Shown piece after piece: positions 7,573-15,794 of a stretch of DNA of 64,000 nucleotides (positions are counted from its first letter, which is position 1; every line of letters starts with the position of its first letter). The translations under genes were made by a program, and so were the position numbers. Where the stretch lies: positions 62,001-126,000 of the forward strand of contig NZ_PZJH01000003.1 in assembly GCF_003259695.1 (NCBI RefSeq), in the 5' to 3' direction. The notes below the pieces were generated by a model. It worked only from the letters and a program-made list of their open reading frames with translations, did no database searches and was not told where the DNA came from. Source of the DNA: Macrococcus epidermidis. GTDB taxonomy: Bacteria; Bacillota; Bacilli; Staphylococcales; Staphylococcaceae.

Positions 7573-8487
7573 ATGAAATCTATTGATATATTGATAGATA
7601 AATTACCTAATGAGTTACAAAAAATTGTTGTAGATTGTGACGCTAATGAAGTGATGAATTATTTTATGGAAGAAGAAGCGAACACAGAATTAGCCTATTT
7701 GGTTTCAAATATTGCTACGCATATGGATACAGTTGAGGCGCATACCATGGGACAATTATTGTTTGATATCGCTGTTAATTGGCTGGATCAATCCTATTAT
7801 TTAGCAGCCTTTCATGGTTTCAGAATTTTAGAATTACAAGAATTTAAAGATGTTGCATCGATGAAAGCATTTATTGGTAATGCAGAACACCCTGATTATG
7901 ATATTATTCCAAATGCACGTTTTAGATATGTAGCTGAAAAGATTAAAGCCATCGAGCCCAATTACAAACTTCAAATTCCTGATAATGTACATGAAATTGA
8001 ATTGCCGGATATACTGGATAAAAAAGTGATGAAAGCTATGAAAGGCAAAACTTATGGCTTTAAAGATGCTAAATTCGGTATTACGAGAAAAGAATTTGAA
8101 GCAATCTTTGGTGAACCGACAGAAGCATTGATCAATATGGGAGAAAAATACGTAACTGCATTGTATTACCGCAGTCGATATAATCATACAATCATCTCTC
8201 CGTTCTTTAAAGGAGCAAAAGGGATGGATGAACAGAACTATGTATTTACTGATATTAATTATTATTATGAAATGCATGAGAATATTAGTATGAAGGCATT
8301 CATGAAAGTATGGGGTAAACCTGAGCAAAAAGGGATAGCTTTAGGTAATACAAGTTATCGCTATAGCAACGTGAATGTCTCGTTTGATAAGGATTGGGAA
8401 GGAAAGTTTTACGTGAAACAAGTGTGGTTTGGTAATGATGAAAGTGCACAAAAAGAACGCGAAAGATTTGATTTTGAGGAGCATTAA
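7573..8487 (+). CDS. Hypothetical protein with SmpA/BamE-like repeats
   Basis: About 304 residues, no signal peptide or membrane segment, acidic and rich in aromatic residues. The N-terminal half is helical (LPNELQKIVVDCDANEVMNYFMEEE...). The C-terminal half holds two similar stretches, FGITRKEFEAIFGEPTEAL and ISMKAFMKVWGKPEQKG, each followed by strand-like sequence, recalling the G-M-T-x-x-E-V-x-x-x-L-G-x-P pattern of small BamE-like folds. I cannot assign a function. The ATG at 7573 is 9 nt into a longer frame that could start at a GTG (7564); GAGAGGTG just upstream suits the ATG. An ATG with its own ribosome binding site follows directly after the stop. Confidence 0.6.
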   Translation: MKSIDILIDKLPNELQKIVVDCDANEVMNYFMEEEANTELAYLVSNIATHMDTVEAHTMGQLLFDIAVNWLDQSYYLAAFHGFRILELQEFKDVASMKAFIGNAEHPDYDIIPNARFRYVAEKIKAIEPNYKLQIPDNVHEIELPDILDKKVMKAMKGKTYGFKDAKFGITRKEFEAIFGEPTEALINMGEKYVTALYYRSRYNHTIISPFFKGAKGMDEQNYVFTDINYYYEMHENISMKAFMKVWGKPEQKGIALGNTSYRYSNVNVSFDKDWEGKFYVKQVWFGNDESAQKERERFDFEEH

Positions 8488-8547
8488 ATGGTGAAATATA
8501 AAGCTATGAAAGTGCCGGATATTTTGAACGAAGAAGTTCTAAAATGA
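8488..8547 (+). CDS. Possible 19-residue microprotein or gene remnant
   Basis: ATG at 8488 abuts the TAA of the preceding gene, with GAGGAG (8476-8481) 6 nt ahead, an excellent initiation site. The frame reads MVKYKAMKVPDILNEEVLK then TGA. The start signals look real but the product is very short, so this may be a coupled microprotein or the stump of a decayed gene. No further sense continues in the other frames before 8640. Confidence 0.3.
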   Translation: MVKYKAMKVPDILNEEVLK

Positions 8548-8658
8548 ACATAGAATATTATTTGATAAATAGTTATAAACCTTTTATGTGTAATTTTTCA
8601 TTAAATGATTAAATGCGTTATAATATACTTAAATAATTTAGAATAGGAGCTGTTGAAA

Positions 8659-9165
8659 TTGAGACTTTATGCAAAGAAAAAGTTACTTTCGTGGACTCAA
8701 GATTTTTCGATTATGAACGAACAGGATGAAATCGTTTATACGGCGAAAGGTCAGCATGATTTATTAGGACGTAGAAAGCTAAGAATTCTTGATACAAATG
8801 GTAATGAGTTAGCGTTTATTAAACAACGTGCAGCAGCTTTTTCTACAACGATGGATGTATCAGTAAATGGTTATGAGACACTAACGATTCGCAAGAAGAT
8901 GTTATCGTTTAGACCGACTTACCTTATTGAAGGAGAAGACTGGATTGTACGTGGTAACTTCTTAAATTATGAATATACGATTGAAGATGGATCTGGACGT
9001 ATTGTTGCTGAAATCAGTAAACAATTCTTCCAATGGAGAGATACATTTGGCATTGATATTATTGATGAAAGTGCAAATGTAGCACACGTTATTGCGATTG
9101 TTATGGCGATTCACACAGACATGCAGGAAGGGAACACCACAGCTGCAACATCGGCAATATTATAG
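8659..9165 (+). CDS. LURP-one-related (YxjI-like) protein
   Basis: About 168 residues. The order F-x-I-M-N-E-x-D-E-I-V-Y-x-A-K-G, LGRRKLRILDTNGNELAFIKQR, then MLSFRPTYLIEG and W-I-V-R-G-N-F-L-N-Y-E-Y-T-I fits the LURP-one/Tubby-C-like beta-barrel family (B. subtilis YxjI). Its role in bacteria is unknown; related domains bind membrane phospholipids. I choose TTG at 8659 since AGGAG (8645-8649) is 9 nt ahead; the in-frame TTG at 8653 is too close. A terminator with a TTCG loop follows. Confidence 0.75.
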   Translation: MRLYAKKKLLSWTQDFSIMNEQDEIVYTAKGQHDLLGRRKLRILDTNGNELAFIKQRAAAFSTTMDVSVNGYETLTIRKKMLSFRPTYLIEGEDWIVRGNFLNYEYTIEDGSGRIVAEISKQFFQWRDTFGIDIIDESANVAHVIAIVMAIHTDMQEGNTTAATSAIL

Positions 9166-9190
9166 GTTGTTATCGCAGAAAAAGAAAAGA

Positions 9191-9219
9191 GGAAATCAAC
9201 TTCGGTTGATTTCCTTTTT
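9191..9219 (+). terminator. Terminator with TTCG tetraloop
   Basis: GGAAATCAAC (9191-9200), loop TTCG, GTTGATTTCC (9205-9214), T5. The stem is perfect and the loop is the very stable UUCG class. Confidence 0.93.
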
Positions 9220-9266
9220 CAAGTTATTTCATATCTCTTATATATCTATACCTATATTTCTATTTC

Positions 9267-10220
9267 TTAATTAACAATATAATCTGGTTGTTTGTTATTC
9301 AGTTTCTTGTATACATTTTGTGTAACGATATCGGCCATCATATCACGCGCTTCAAATGTTGCGTTTCCGATATGTGGTGTGATGACTACATTGTCTAATT
9401 TTTTTAGTTTTTCATTGATTTCAGGTTCGAATTCAAATACATCTAAAGCTGCACCTTCAATGACTTTCGCTTCCAATGCATCAGCAAGTGCTGCTTCATG
9501 AACGACCGGCCCACGTGATGCGTTGATTAAATATGCAGTCGGTTTCATCATTTCGATTTGTGCTTTATCAATCATATGTTTCATTGATGGATTGTATGCA
9601 GAGTTAATTGTAATGAAATCAGACTGTTGAAGTAGTTCTTCAAGTGATACATATTTCGCGCCAGTTGATGTCTCACGATCTTCATGACGATTGGGTCCAG
9701 TATATAGAATGTTCATATCGAAACCTTTCGCACGGCGTGCCACAGCTTGTCCGATTTCTCCTAGACCAATAATACCAATTGTCTTACCTGAAACTTCACG
9801 GCCACGGAAAAATAAAGGAGCCCAACCGTTAAATCCTGTCGTACGGCATACTTTGTCTCCTTCAATCACACGTCTTGCTGCAGCAAGTAGTATAGCAAAT
9901 GTCAGATCTGCTGTTGCATTTGTTGAAGCTTTTGGCGTATTAGTAACGTCGATGTCTTTTGTACGTGCATATTCACTATCAATATTGTTAAATCCAGCAC
10001 CATAATTAGCGATGATTTTTAAATTTGGTGCAGCATCAATGACATCTTTATCTACATTAGTAGAGAGTAAACTGATCAATGCATCTTTATCCGCAATACG
10101 TTTAATTAGTTCATCTTTAGTTATTAGTTTATCTCCTTTGAATACATCAACATCGTCGAAATTTTCCTCTAAGTACTGTAGACCCTTTTCTGGTATTTCA
10201 CCGGCTACTAAAACTTTCAT
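9267..10220 (-). CDS. D-isomer-specific 2-hydroxyacid dehydrogenase
   Basis: 317 residues, full family length. It interconverts a 2-hydroxyacid and 2-oxoacid with NAD(P)H in the cytosol. Visible are the NAD-binding GLGEIGQAVARRAKGF in the middle, and the catalytic set Arg in NASRGPVV, Glu in DVFEFEPEIN and His in TPHIGNATFEAR. Similar staphylococcal proteins are annotated as glyoxylate/hydroxypyruvate or phosphoglycerate dehydrogenase-like, but substrate cannot be fixed. Initiated by ATG behind a GAGG-type site. Convergent with the LURP-one gene and divergent from cidC. Confidence 0.88.
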   Translation of the reverse strand: MKVLVAGEIPEKGLQYLEENFDDVDVFKGDKLITKDELIKRIADKDALISLLSTNVDKDVIDAAPNLKIIANYGAGFNNIDSEYARTKDIDVTNTPKASTNATADLTFAILLAAARRVIEGDKVCRTTGFNGWAPLFFRGREVSGKTIGIIGLGEIGQAVARRAKGFDMNILYTGPNRHEDRETSTGAKYVSLEELLQQSDFITINSAYNPSMKHMIDKAQIEMMKPTAYLINASRGPVVHEAALADALEAKVIEGAALDVFEFEPEINEKLKKLDNVVITPHIGNATFEARDMMADIVTQNVYKKLNNKQPDYIVN

Positions 10221-10400
10221 TGTATTTCCTCCTCATTTTATATGATGCGTATATGTATATCTTAACAAAAATGATATATCGTTTGCACATAATGGAAATA
10301 GGGATTATACCTATAAGATGAGTAATTTGATTACTATTGTTTGCAAGGGGTAATGTAAATAATATGTATAAATATGAGTGGAGAAAGGAATGTGAACGAC

Positions 10401-12134
10401 TTGTCAAAACTAAAAGCGAACCATGCACTTGTTAAAGCACTTAAACATTGGGAGATTGACCATGTATATGGTATTCCAGGTGATACGATAGATACAGTGA
10501 TTGATGCATTGAAAGGTGCTGAAGATGAGATTAAATTTTATAATGTACGCCATGAAGAAGTGGCTTCTCTTGCAGCAGCAAGCTATACGAAATTAACAGG
10601 TAAAATTGCGGTATCTGTTGCAATTGGTGGACCTGGCGCAATTCATTTGTTAAATGGTATGTACGACGCTAAGATGGATAATATTCCACAGCTTGTCCTC
10701 GTTGGTCAAGCTAACACAGATTTATTAGGTACAAAGTACTTCCAGGAGTTAGATTTAACAGCAATGTTTGCTGATGTTGCTGTGTATAATAAACAACTCG
10801 ATCAGGCGGAAAATGTATTTGAAGTTGTCAATGAAGCGATACAAACAGCTTACGATAAAAAAGGTGTCGCAGTGCTTTCGATTCCCGGTAATCTATTAAG
10901 CACAAAAATAGAAGATCATACAGCAGAAGCACCAATTAAAATGCCAGTACAAACGTCTGAGATTGATAAGGCAAACATTTCAGAAGCAATAAAACTGATT
11001 GAACAAAGTAAGCATCCAGTAGTGCTTGCCGGAACAGGAACGAAGCATGCTAAAGAATTACTTGTGCAGTTTATTGAACATGCACAATTACCTTCTATTG
11101 TGACTTTACCTGCAAAAGGATTAATTCCTGATACCCATCCAAATATGTTAGGGAACTTAGGGAAAATTGGTACGAAACCTGCATTTGAAGCAACTAAAGA
11201 AGCGGACTTATTGATTATGATTGGTACAAACTTTCCATATGTAGATTATCTACCGGATGAAGATGTACCATGTATTCAAATTGATAATAACCCGGAAAAG
11301 ATTGGCACTCGCCATAAAGTGACAGTACCATTGGTGGGTGATTCAAAAGAGATATTGCAATTATTAATTGAAAAATTACCAGCAATAAAAGAAAGACCAT
11401 TCTTAGAAGCATGTAAAGAAAATATGGCGGAATGGAATAAATGGCTTGATGAAGATAGAGCAAATAACAGTTTTCCTTTACGCCCAGAGCGTATCATGGC
11501 AGAAATTGATAAGATCGCAGATGAAGATGCAGTATTCTCGATTGATGTAGGAACATCAACCGTATGGGGAACAAGATATTTAAGACTTGATCATAATAAT
11601 CGCTTCTTAACTTCACCATGGTTAGGTACGATGGGCTGTGCTTTACCTGGAGCAATCGCAAGTAAGATAGCGTATCCAGATCGTCAGGCAATTGCAATTA
11701 CAGGTGACGGAGCTATGGCAATGGTAATGCAGGACTTTGCTACAGCTGTATACCATAACTTACCGATGATTATTGTTGTATTAAATAATAAACAGTTATC
11801 ATTTATTAAATATGAACAACAAGCAGCGGGTGAATTAGAGTACGCGATTGATTTTGGAGATATTGACTTTGCTAAATTTGCAGAAAGTTGTGGTGGAGTA
11901 GGTATTACTGTTACAAAACCAGAAGAACTTGCAGGTGCCTTTAGACATGCAAAAGATGTGAACAAACCAGTAATTATTAATGCGTATGTAGACCCAGATG
12001 CAGCACCACTTCCTGGACAAATTGTATGGGATGAAGCGTTAGGATATGCTAAATTTGAGTTACGTTCATTATTAGAGGAAAATAAATTTGAAAAGATGCC
12101 ACCGTTAAAAACAATTATGAGAAGATTCTTTTGA
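10401..12134 (+). CDS. cidC: Pyruvate oxidase CidC (ThDP- and FAD-dependent)
   Basis: About 577 residues, matching S. aureus CidC (579). It decarboxylates pyruvate to acetate at the membrane surface, feeding electrons to quinone, and in S. aureus contributes to acidification and cell death. Seen: N-terminal KANHALVKALKHWEIDHVYGIPGDTID, the ThDP catalytic Glu in VRHEEVASLAAA, the FAD-binding middle domain, and the ThDP/Mg motif GDGAMAMVMQDFATAV followed by NNKQLSFIKYEQQAAGELEYA. TTG at 10401 is the best start by family alignment (LSKLKAN) and by GGAGAAAGGA upstream; GTG at 10392 and ATG at 10374 are alternatives. No cidA or cidB is adjacent, unlike the S. aureus cidABC operon. Confidence 0.92.
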   Translation: MSKLKANHALVKALKHWEIDHVYGIPGDTIDTVIDALKGAEDEIKFYNVRHEEVASLAAASYTKLTGKIAVSVAIGGPGAIHLLNGMYDAKMDNIPQLVLVGQANTDLLGTKYFQELDLTAMFADVAVYNKQLDQAENVFEVVNEAIQTAYDKKGVAVLSIPGNLLSTKIEDHTAEAPIKMPVQTSEIDKANISEAIKLIEQSKHPVVLAGTGTKHAKELLVQFIEHAQLPSIVTLPAKGLIPDTHPNMLGNLGKIGTKPAFEATKEADLLIMIGTNFPYVDYLPDEDVPCIQIDNNPEKIGTRHKVTVPLVGDSKEILQLLIEKLPAIKERPFLEACKENMAEWNKWLDEDRANNSFPLRPERIMAEIDKIADEDAVFSIDVGTSTVWGTRYLRLDHNNRFLTSPWLGTMGCALPGAIASKIAYPDRQAIAITGDGAMAMVMQDFATAVYHNLPMIIVVLNNKQLSFIKYEQQAAGELEYAIDFGDIDFAKFAESCGGVGITVTKPEELAGAFRHAKDVNKPVIINAYVDPDAAPLPGQIVWDEALGYAKFELRSLLEENKFEKMPPLKTIMRRFF

Positions 12135-12149
12135 TACAATATAATAATG

Positions 12150-12187
12150 AAAGAGACAATCACTTAAGATGTTGATTGCTTCTTTTA
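12150..12187 (+). terminator. Probable terminator after cidC
   Basis: AAGAGACAATCA (12151-12162) can pair with TGATTGCTTCTT (12172-12183 region) with one mismatch pair, then TTTT. Moderate strength. Confidence 0.6.
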
Positions 12188-12219
12188 CTAAATAATAAGC
12201 ATCGAGGAGAAAATGACAC

Positions 12220-12633
12220 GTGCTTAGAAAAATTATACTGGGAATGTTATCCGGACTTTCATTATATATATTGTTGTTAATAGGCGATTATTGTTTTGGT
12301 ACAAACACTGTCCGACTATTATTAAATATTGATTTTTTGACACATCAAAAAGAAATGGTTTTATGGAAAGAGTTATTACCACACTTTTTCGTTAGCATCA
12401 TCCTCTTCAGTACGCTAGAACAATTATATCGAAAAGAAACATTATTCAAAATAGCGCTACTAATAACTCTACTTGTTTTTATTTTGCTGTATTTATTATT
12501 AATAAATATTGCAGTATATCAACAATATTCATCTTCTTTACCGATGTTTTTAGTTTGGATGGTAGGTCATGTTATCTATTTATATATCGTATATCAATTT
12601 ATGAAGGACGAAGATCACCATGCAAATTTTTAG
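12220..12633 (+). CDS. Small polytopic membrane protein, unknown
   Basis: 137 residues, four hydrophobic segments (about 5-23, 48-62, 74-96, 108-128) joined by short loops, so an integral membrane protein. No family recognised. GTG start with GAGGAGA (12204-12210) 9 nt ahead. Its end overlaps the next gene by 14 bp, and the four genes to 13962 are so tightly spaced that they form one transcript. Confidence 0.65.
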   Translation: MLRKIILGMLSGLSLYILLLIGDYCFGTNTVRLLLNIDFLTHQKEMVLWKELLPHFFVSIILFSTLEQLYRKETLFKIALLITLLVFILLYLLLINIAVYQQYSSSLPMFLVWMVGHVIYLYIVYQFMKDEDHHANF

Positions 12634-13114
12634 AGTTAGCGAGAATCATGAAATATCTGCACGTTATTTAGATAATAGAAGATTGTCTAAACAAGTGTTA
12701 GAACTTTATCAGATTATTCGTGTGTGTTTATCGGCATTAAATATTATTGATGGGAACATTAGATACTTACACCATCCTATTGTTAAACATGTGTATAATG
12801 AAGGTCATCCATATATGTTAGATTGCTTTGCTATGCTAAAAGTGATGGATGATGAACATACACGAAGAGGCTGTAAACGTTCAGAAACGTTTAAGAAAGA
12901 TATCGACATTCTGGCTACTATTATTTCCGAACATAAGCATTTATTTAATACAGCAGCCCTACCACCATTATATGTATATGGTCCAGATAAGATTTATGGA
13001 GAGAATGCTTATATAGCTTATCAGAATTTACTATATGAAAAGTGGTTAAATGATAAAATAGCACCAAGGTGTAGTTTTAAAATTAATAAAATTATGGAGA
13101 AAGAAAATGAATAA
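12620..13114 (+). CDS. Pyr_excise-like (pyrimidine dimer glycosylase family) protein
   Basis: 164 residues, soluble. The block MQIFRVSENHEISARYLDNRRLSKQVLELYQIIRV, then RYLHHPIVKHVYNEGHPYMLDCFAMLKVMDDEHTRRGCKRSE and YQNLLYEKWLNDKIAPRC is the pattern I associate with bacterial proteins filed under Pyr_excise, distant relatives of T4 endonuclease V. In T4 endonuclease V the N-terminal Thr amine is the nucleophile and Glu23 assists; the residue following Met here is Gln, so the activity is uncertain. Overlaps both neighbours (14 bp and 8 bp). Confidence 0.55.
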   Translation: MQIFRVSENHEISARYLDNRRLSKQVLELYQIIRVCLSALNIIDGNIRYLHHPIVKHVYNEGHPYMLDCFAMLKVMDDEHTRRGCKRSETFKKDIDILATIISEHKHLFNTAALPPLYVYGPDKIYGENAYIAYQNLLYEKWLNDKIAPRCSFKINKIMEKENE

Positions 13115-13595
13115 AGATCAATTGATTAAAAAATTACGTATGCAGCCACATCCTGAAGGTGGCTATTATTATGAAACATATCGCTCAAATGAAGTAACTG
13201 CTGATGGTAGAGCACTATATACAAGCATCTATTTTCTTTTAGAAACAGGAAATATCTCACATTTTCATCGGATAGATTCAGATGAATTATGGTATTACCA
13301 TGGAGGGGATTCACTTACCGTTCATATGATTTATCCCGATGGTAAGTATGAAGCAGTTAAATTAGGATTAGACGTAATGAATGGAGAAGTACCACAATTT
13401 TTAGTACCGAAACATACCATCTTTGCATCAAGCGTTGAAGAGGATAATGCATGGAGTTTCGTTGGATGTATGGTATCACCTGGATTTACATTTGAGGGAT
13501 TTGAATTATTTACGAAAGATGAATTAAAGCAAGTGTATCCGCATTTGGAAGATGTCATTGAGAAATACGCACTAACAACAATAGAGGAGCAATAA
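13107..13595 (+). CDS. DUF985 cupin protein
   Basis: 162 residues with the DUF985 start LIKKLRMQPHPEGGYYYETYRS, followed by YTSIYFLLETGNISHFHRIDSDELWYYHGGD, a cupin motif whose His-x-His and Asp/Glu form the usual pocket, and the late VGCMVSPGFTFEGFEL. Yeast YML079w and Shewanella relatives show a cupin fold; the ligand is unknown, though sugar-nucleotide-like small molecules have been proposed. Overlaps the previous gene by 8 bp and is 4 bp from the next. Confidence 0.8.
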   Translation: MNKDQLIKKLRMQPHPEGGYYYETYRSNEVTADGRALYTSIYFLLETGNISHFHRIDSDELWYYHGGDSLTVHMIYPDGKYEAVKLGLDVMNGEVPQFLVPKHTIFASSVEEDNAWSFVGCMVSPGFTFEGFELFTKDELKQVYPHLEDVIEKYALTTIEEQ

Positions 13596-13599
13596 TAAA

Positions 13600-13962
13600 A
13601 TGAAATTAATAAAATTATTACTGAAAACGATACTAGGATTAGGATTTTTTACGGCAGGAGTACTTCATTTCCTAAGAGAGCCGAATTTTACGAAGATTGT
13701 TCCAGGTTATATACCCTTTAAAAAGGAAGTTGTCTATATTTCCGGGGTAATTGAGATGATAATGGGTGTTTACTTGATTATCAAAAAACCAAGTGAAAGT
13801 GCTAAGAAGTTAATCAATATATTTTTATTAGGCGTATTTCCGGCGAATATTTATATGGCAAGAAAAGGAATTCCATTAGGTGATAAACGACTACCGAAGA
13901 GCGCTTTATATGGGAGATTACCATTGCAATTCGTATTGATGAAATTGATAAAAGTTTTATAA
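13600..13962 (+). CDS. DoxX-family membrane protein
   Basis: 120 residues with four hydrophobic segments. KTILGLGFFTAGVLHFLREPNFTKIVPGYIPFKKEVVYISGVIEMIMGVYLI matches the DoxX-like pattern (AG..HF..P......P..P.......SG..E...G..L). These proteins are thought to act with redox enzymes at the membrane. Fourth gene of the 12220-13962 run, 4 bp after the cupin gene. Confidence 0.8.
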   Translation: MKLIKLLLKTILGLGFFTAGVLHFLREPNFTKIVPGYIPFKKEVVYISGVIEMIMGVYLIIKKPSESAKKLINIFLLGVFPANIYMARKGIPLGDKRLPKSALYGRLPLQFVLMKLIKVL

Positions 13963-14078
13963 AACTCATTCTCGCTTAATATTTAGATTATATGGTGATT
14001 GCTATACATATTGATAATATTTGTTTGTATATATTAAATTTTGGGTATAAATTTAATAACTCAAAAAAGGAGCTGAAT

Positions 14079-14588
14079 ATGATGAATAAATATATAAAAC
14101 AATCTTCAGCACTTGTTCTAGGTGCATCATTACTATTAGGGGCCTGTGGCAATGAAGATGATAAATCAGTTGATTATAGCGAAGTAAAGACGGATGCGAC
14201 TCAGGCGATTGAAACCGCACAAAAAGAAGTTAAAGGTGATCTTGAAAGTATCTCTTTTGACTATGATGATAAAGAGAAAAAGTGGGCATATGATGTTAAT
14301 TTAAGAGATGGAAATGAATCTCATGAAGTGACAGTTGATGCTGTAAGTAATAAAGTACTTAAAAAAGAATCAGAAAAAGAAAATGACAAAGAAACGACAA
14401 TCAATTATAAAGATGTAACGCCAGTTGAAGACATCATTGAAGTTGCTAAGAAAGAATATAACGGAGATGTGAAAGAATGGAGTTTAGATGAAGATGATGG
14501 CGTAGTAAAATATGACGTTGAACTCGCTAAAGATGGAAAATCAAAAGAATTTGAAATTGATGCTAAAACTAAAAAAATCATCAAATAG
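14079..14588 (+). CDS. PepSY-domain lipoprotein
   Basis: About 169 residues. Lipoprotein signal peptide with lipobox LLLGAC (Cys at about 22), then two tandem PepSY repeats: ATQAIETAQKEVKGDLESISFDYDDKEKKWAYDVNLRDGNESHEVTVDA and VEDIIEVAKKEYNGDVKEWSLDEDDGVVKYDVEL. PepSY domains often inhibit peptidases or sense small molecules on the cell surface. ATG at 14079 has AAAAAAGGAG 6 nt ahead; a longer frame upstream lacks initiation signals. Very acidic, as usual for surface PepSY lipoproteins. Ends at a strong terminator. Confidence 0.85.
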   Translation: MMNKYIKQSSALVLGASLLLGACGNEDDKSVDYSEVKTDATQAIETAQKEVKGDLESISFDYDDKEKKWAYDVNLRDGNESHEVTVDAVSNKVLKKESEKENDKETTINYKDVTPVEDIIEVAKKEYNGDVKEWSLDEDDGVVKYDVELAKDGKSKEFEIDAKTKKIIK

Positions 14589-14607
14589 ATGCTTAATCAT
14601 AATATAG

Positions 14608-14645
14608 AAAAAGCTACAATTCGATAAGAATTGTAGCTTTTTCTG
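14608..14645. terminator. Bidirectional terminator
   Basis: AAAAGCTACAATTC (14609-14622) pairs with GAATTGTAGCTTTT (14628-14641) around a 5-nt loop, with A run before and T run after. Serves the PepSY lipoprotein gene and the convergent azlD gene. Confidence 0.9.
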
Positions 14646-14646
14646 T

Positions 14647-14970
14647 TTAGACTAATCGAATAAGTAACATATAGTATAGCGTTCCTACAGCGATAGATAA
14701 AAGCATATTACGTTTCCATGAATGTAATACGATAATCAAAGTAATTGCAAGTATTGCAGGAATATTGGCAGAAGGTAAACTCCATTTAATATCCTTTAAT
14801 GCATATACAACAAGTAATCCAAATACAGCGGGAGGTAATACACGACCTAAATATTCAATAAGCTCAGGTAATGGTTTATCTCCTTTAAATACGATGAAAG
14901 GTAAGAAGCGGGTTAACATTGTAGCGATAGTAACCGAAAAGATAATAATTAGCTGTTCTGCTATCGTCAT
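14647..14970 (-). CDS. azlD: AzlD-like branched-chain amino acid exporter subunit
   Basis: 107 residues with three to four hydrophobic segments. TIATMLTRFLPFIVFKGDKPLPELIEYLGRVLPPAVFGLLVVYALKD is the AzlD signature. AzlD is the small partner of AzlC; the pair exports branched-chain amino acids and toxic analogues such as azaleucine in B. subtilis. Its ATG overlaps the azlC stop by 4 bp (ATGA type), a sign of coupling. Confidence 0.88.
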   Translation of the reverse strand: MTIAEQLIIIFSVTIATMLTRFLPFIVFKGDKPLPELIEYLGRVLPPAVFGLLVVYALKDIKWSLPSANIPAILAITLIIVLHSWKRNMLLSIAVGTLYYMLLIRLV

Positions 14971-15671
14971 ATGCGCTCACCAACTCTTGTCAAAGGACGT
15001 TTAAAGACAATGAAAATGATGAGCATAATAAACATGGTAGGAAGAACAAAGTAAGACTTACCAAATATTAATAGACAGACAATAGAAATGATTATACCGA
15101 GCGTTGAAAAGCGTCTTCCACCTTTGAACCATTGTTCAAGAAAAATAACTAAAAAGAGTGCTGCCATTACAAATTCCAAACCTTCCAAGTCAACTGTAAT
15201 AAAGCCCCCAATAATACTTCCTAGAAAAGAACCAGTTACCCAGTATAAATGATTGAATAACGTAACATACGTCATAACTAATCCTTTGTCGACATTTTTA
15301 GGAATGGACATTGTTTGATTAATAACGAATGTTTCATCACACATGCCAAATATTAAATACCATTTCTTTCTCCCGGTACCTTTAAATCGTTCGAGCATTG
15401 CAATCCCATAAAACAGATGTCGTGCGTTAATCATCAGCGCGAGAATAAAAGCGCTAAATGGATTAAAGATACCAAGCAGCATCGTTGCTGCTACAAATTC
15501 CATAGAACCAGCAAAAATACAAGCACTCATAAGAACAGCCATCCATATCGGATGTCCTAAAGAATGCATATATATACCAAAAGTCATTCCGAGAAAGATA
15601 AACCCAGTTAAGATTGGAATAGTGGGTGGAAATGCAACCTTTAATGCGAGTTTATGTCTGTTTTGATTCAT
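14967..15671 (-). CDS. azlC: AzlC-like branched-chain amino acid exporter subunit
   Basis: About 234 residues, eight hydrophobic stretches. PPTIPILTGFIFLGMTFGIYMHSLG, the motif FAGSMEFVAATML and N-A-R-H-L-F-Y-G are typical of AzlC. The start at 15671 is chosen as GGAGC lies just upstream; the frame remains open further but without a signal. Forms the two-component exporter with azlD. No AzlB-like Lrp regulator is present. Confidence 0.88.
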   Translation of the reverse strand: MNQNRHKLALKVAFPPTIPILTGFIFLGMTFGIYMHSLGHPIWMAVLMSACIFAGSMEFVAATMLLGIFNPFSAFILALMINARHLFYGIAMLERFKGTGRKKWYLIFGMCDETFVINQTMSIPKNVDKGLVMTYVTLFNHLYWVTGSFLGSIIGGFITVDLEGLEFVMAALFLVIFLEQWFKGGRRFSTLGIIISIVCLLIFGKSYFVLPTMFIMLIIFIVFKRPLTRVGERI

Positions 15672-15750
15672 ACAATCAGCTCCGTACAATATATTATGAC
15701 TTATCTTACATGAATAAATGATGTCACACAATCACAATTGTTTGAAAATT

Positions 15751-15780
15751 AAAAAAAGTAACTGGAATTATCCAGCTACT
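15751..15780 (-). terminator. Terminator of the PepSY-TM gene
   Basis: Read on the minus strand: AGTAGCTGGA, loop TAAT, TCCAGTTACT, then a T7 run (one G-T pair). Lies just past the stop of the PepSY-TM gene. Confidence 0.85.
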
Positions 15781-15794
15781 CAATTAGTTCTATA

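Noticed and set aside
7834..8328. 164-codon open frame on the minus strand
   Set aside because: It lies wholly inside the + strand gene at 7573, is rich in Phe/Ile/His runs typical of antisense A/T-rich code, and has no ribosome site.
9092..9274. 60-codon + strand frame across the LURP-one gene end and terminator
   Set aside because: It overlaps the real gene in another frame, runs through the TTCG terminator and has no ribosome site.
11684..12163. 159-codon open frame antisense to cidC
   Set aside because: Mirror of a strongly conserved + strand gene; composition (Ser/Ala/Pro strings) is typical of shadow frames.
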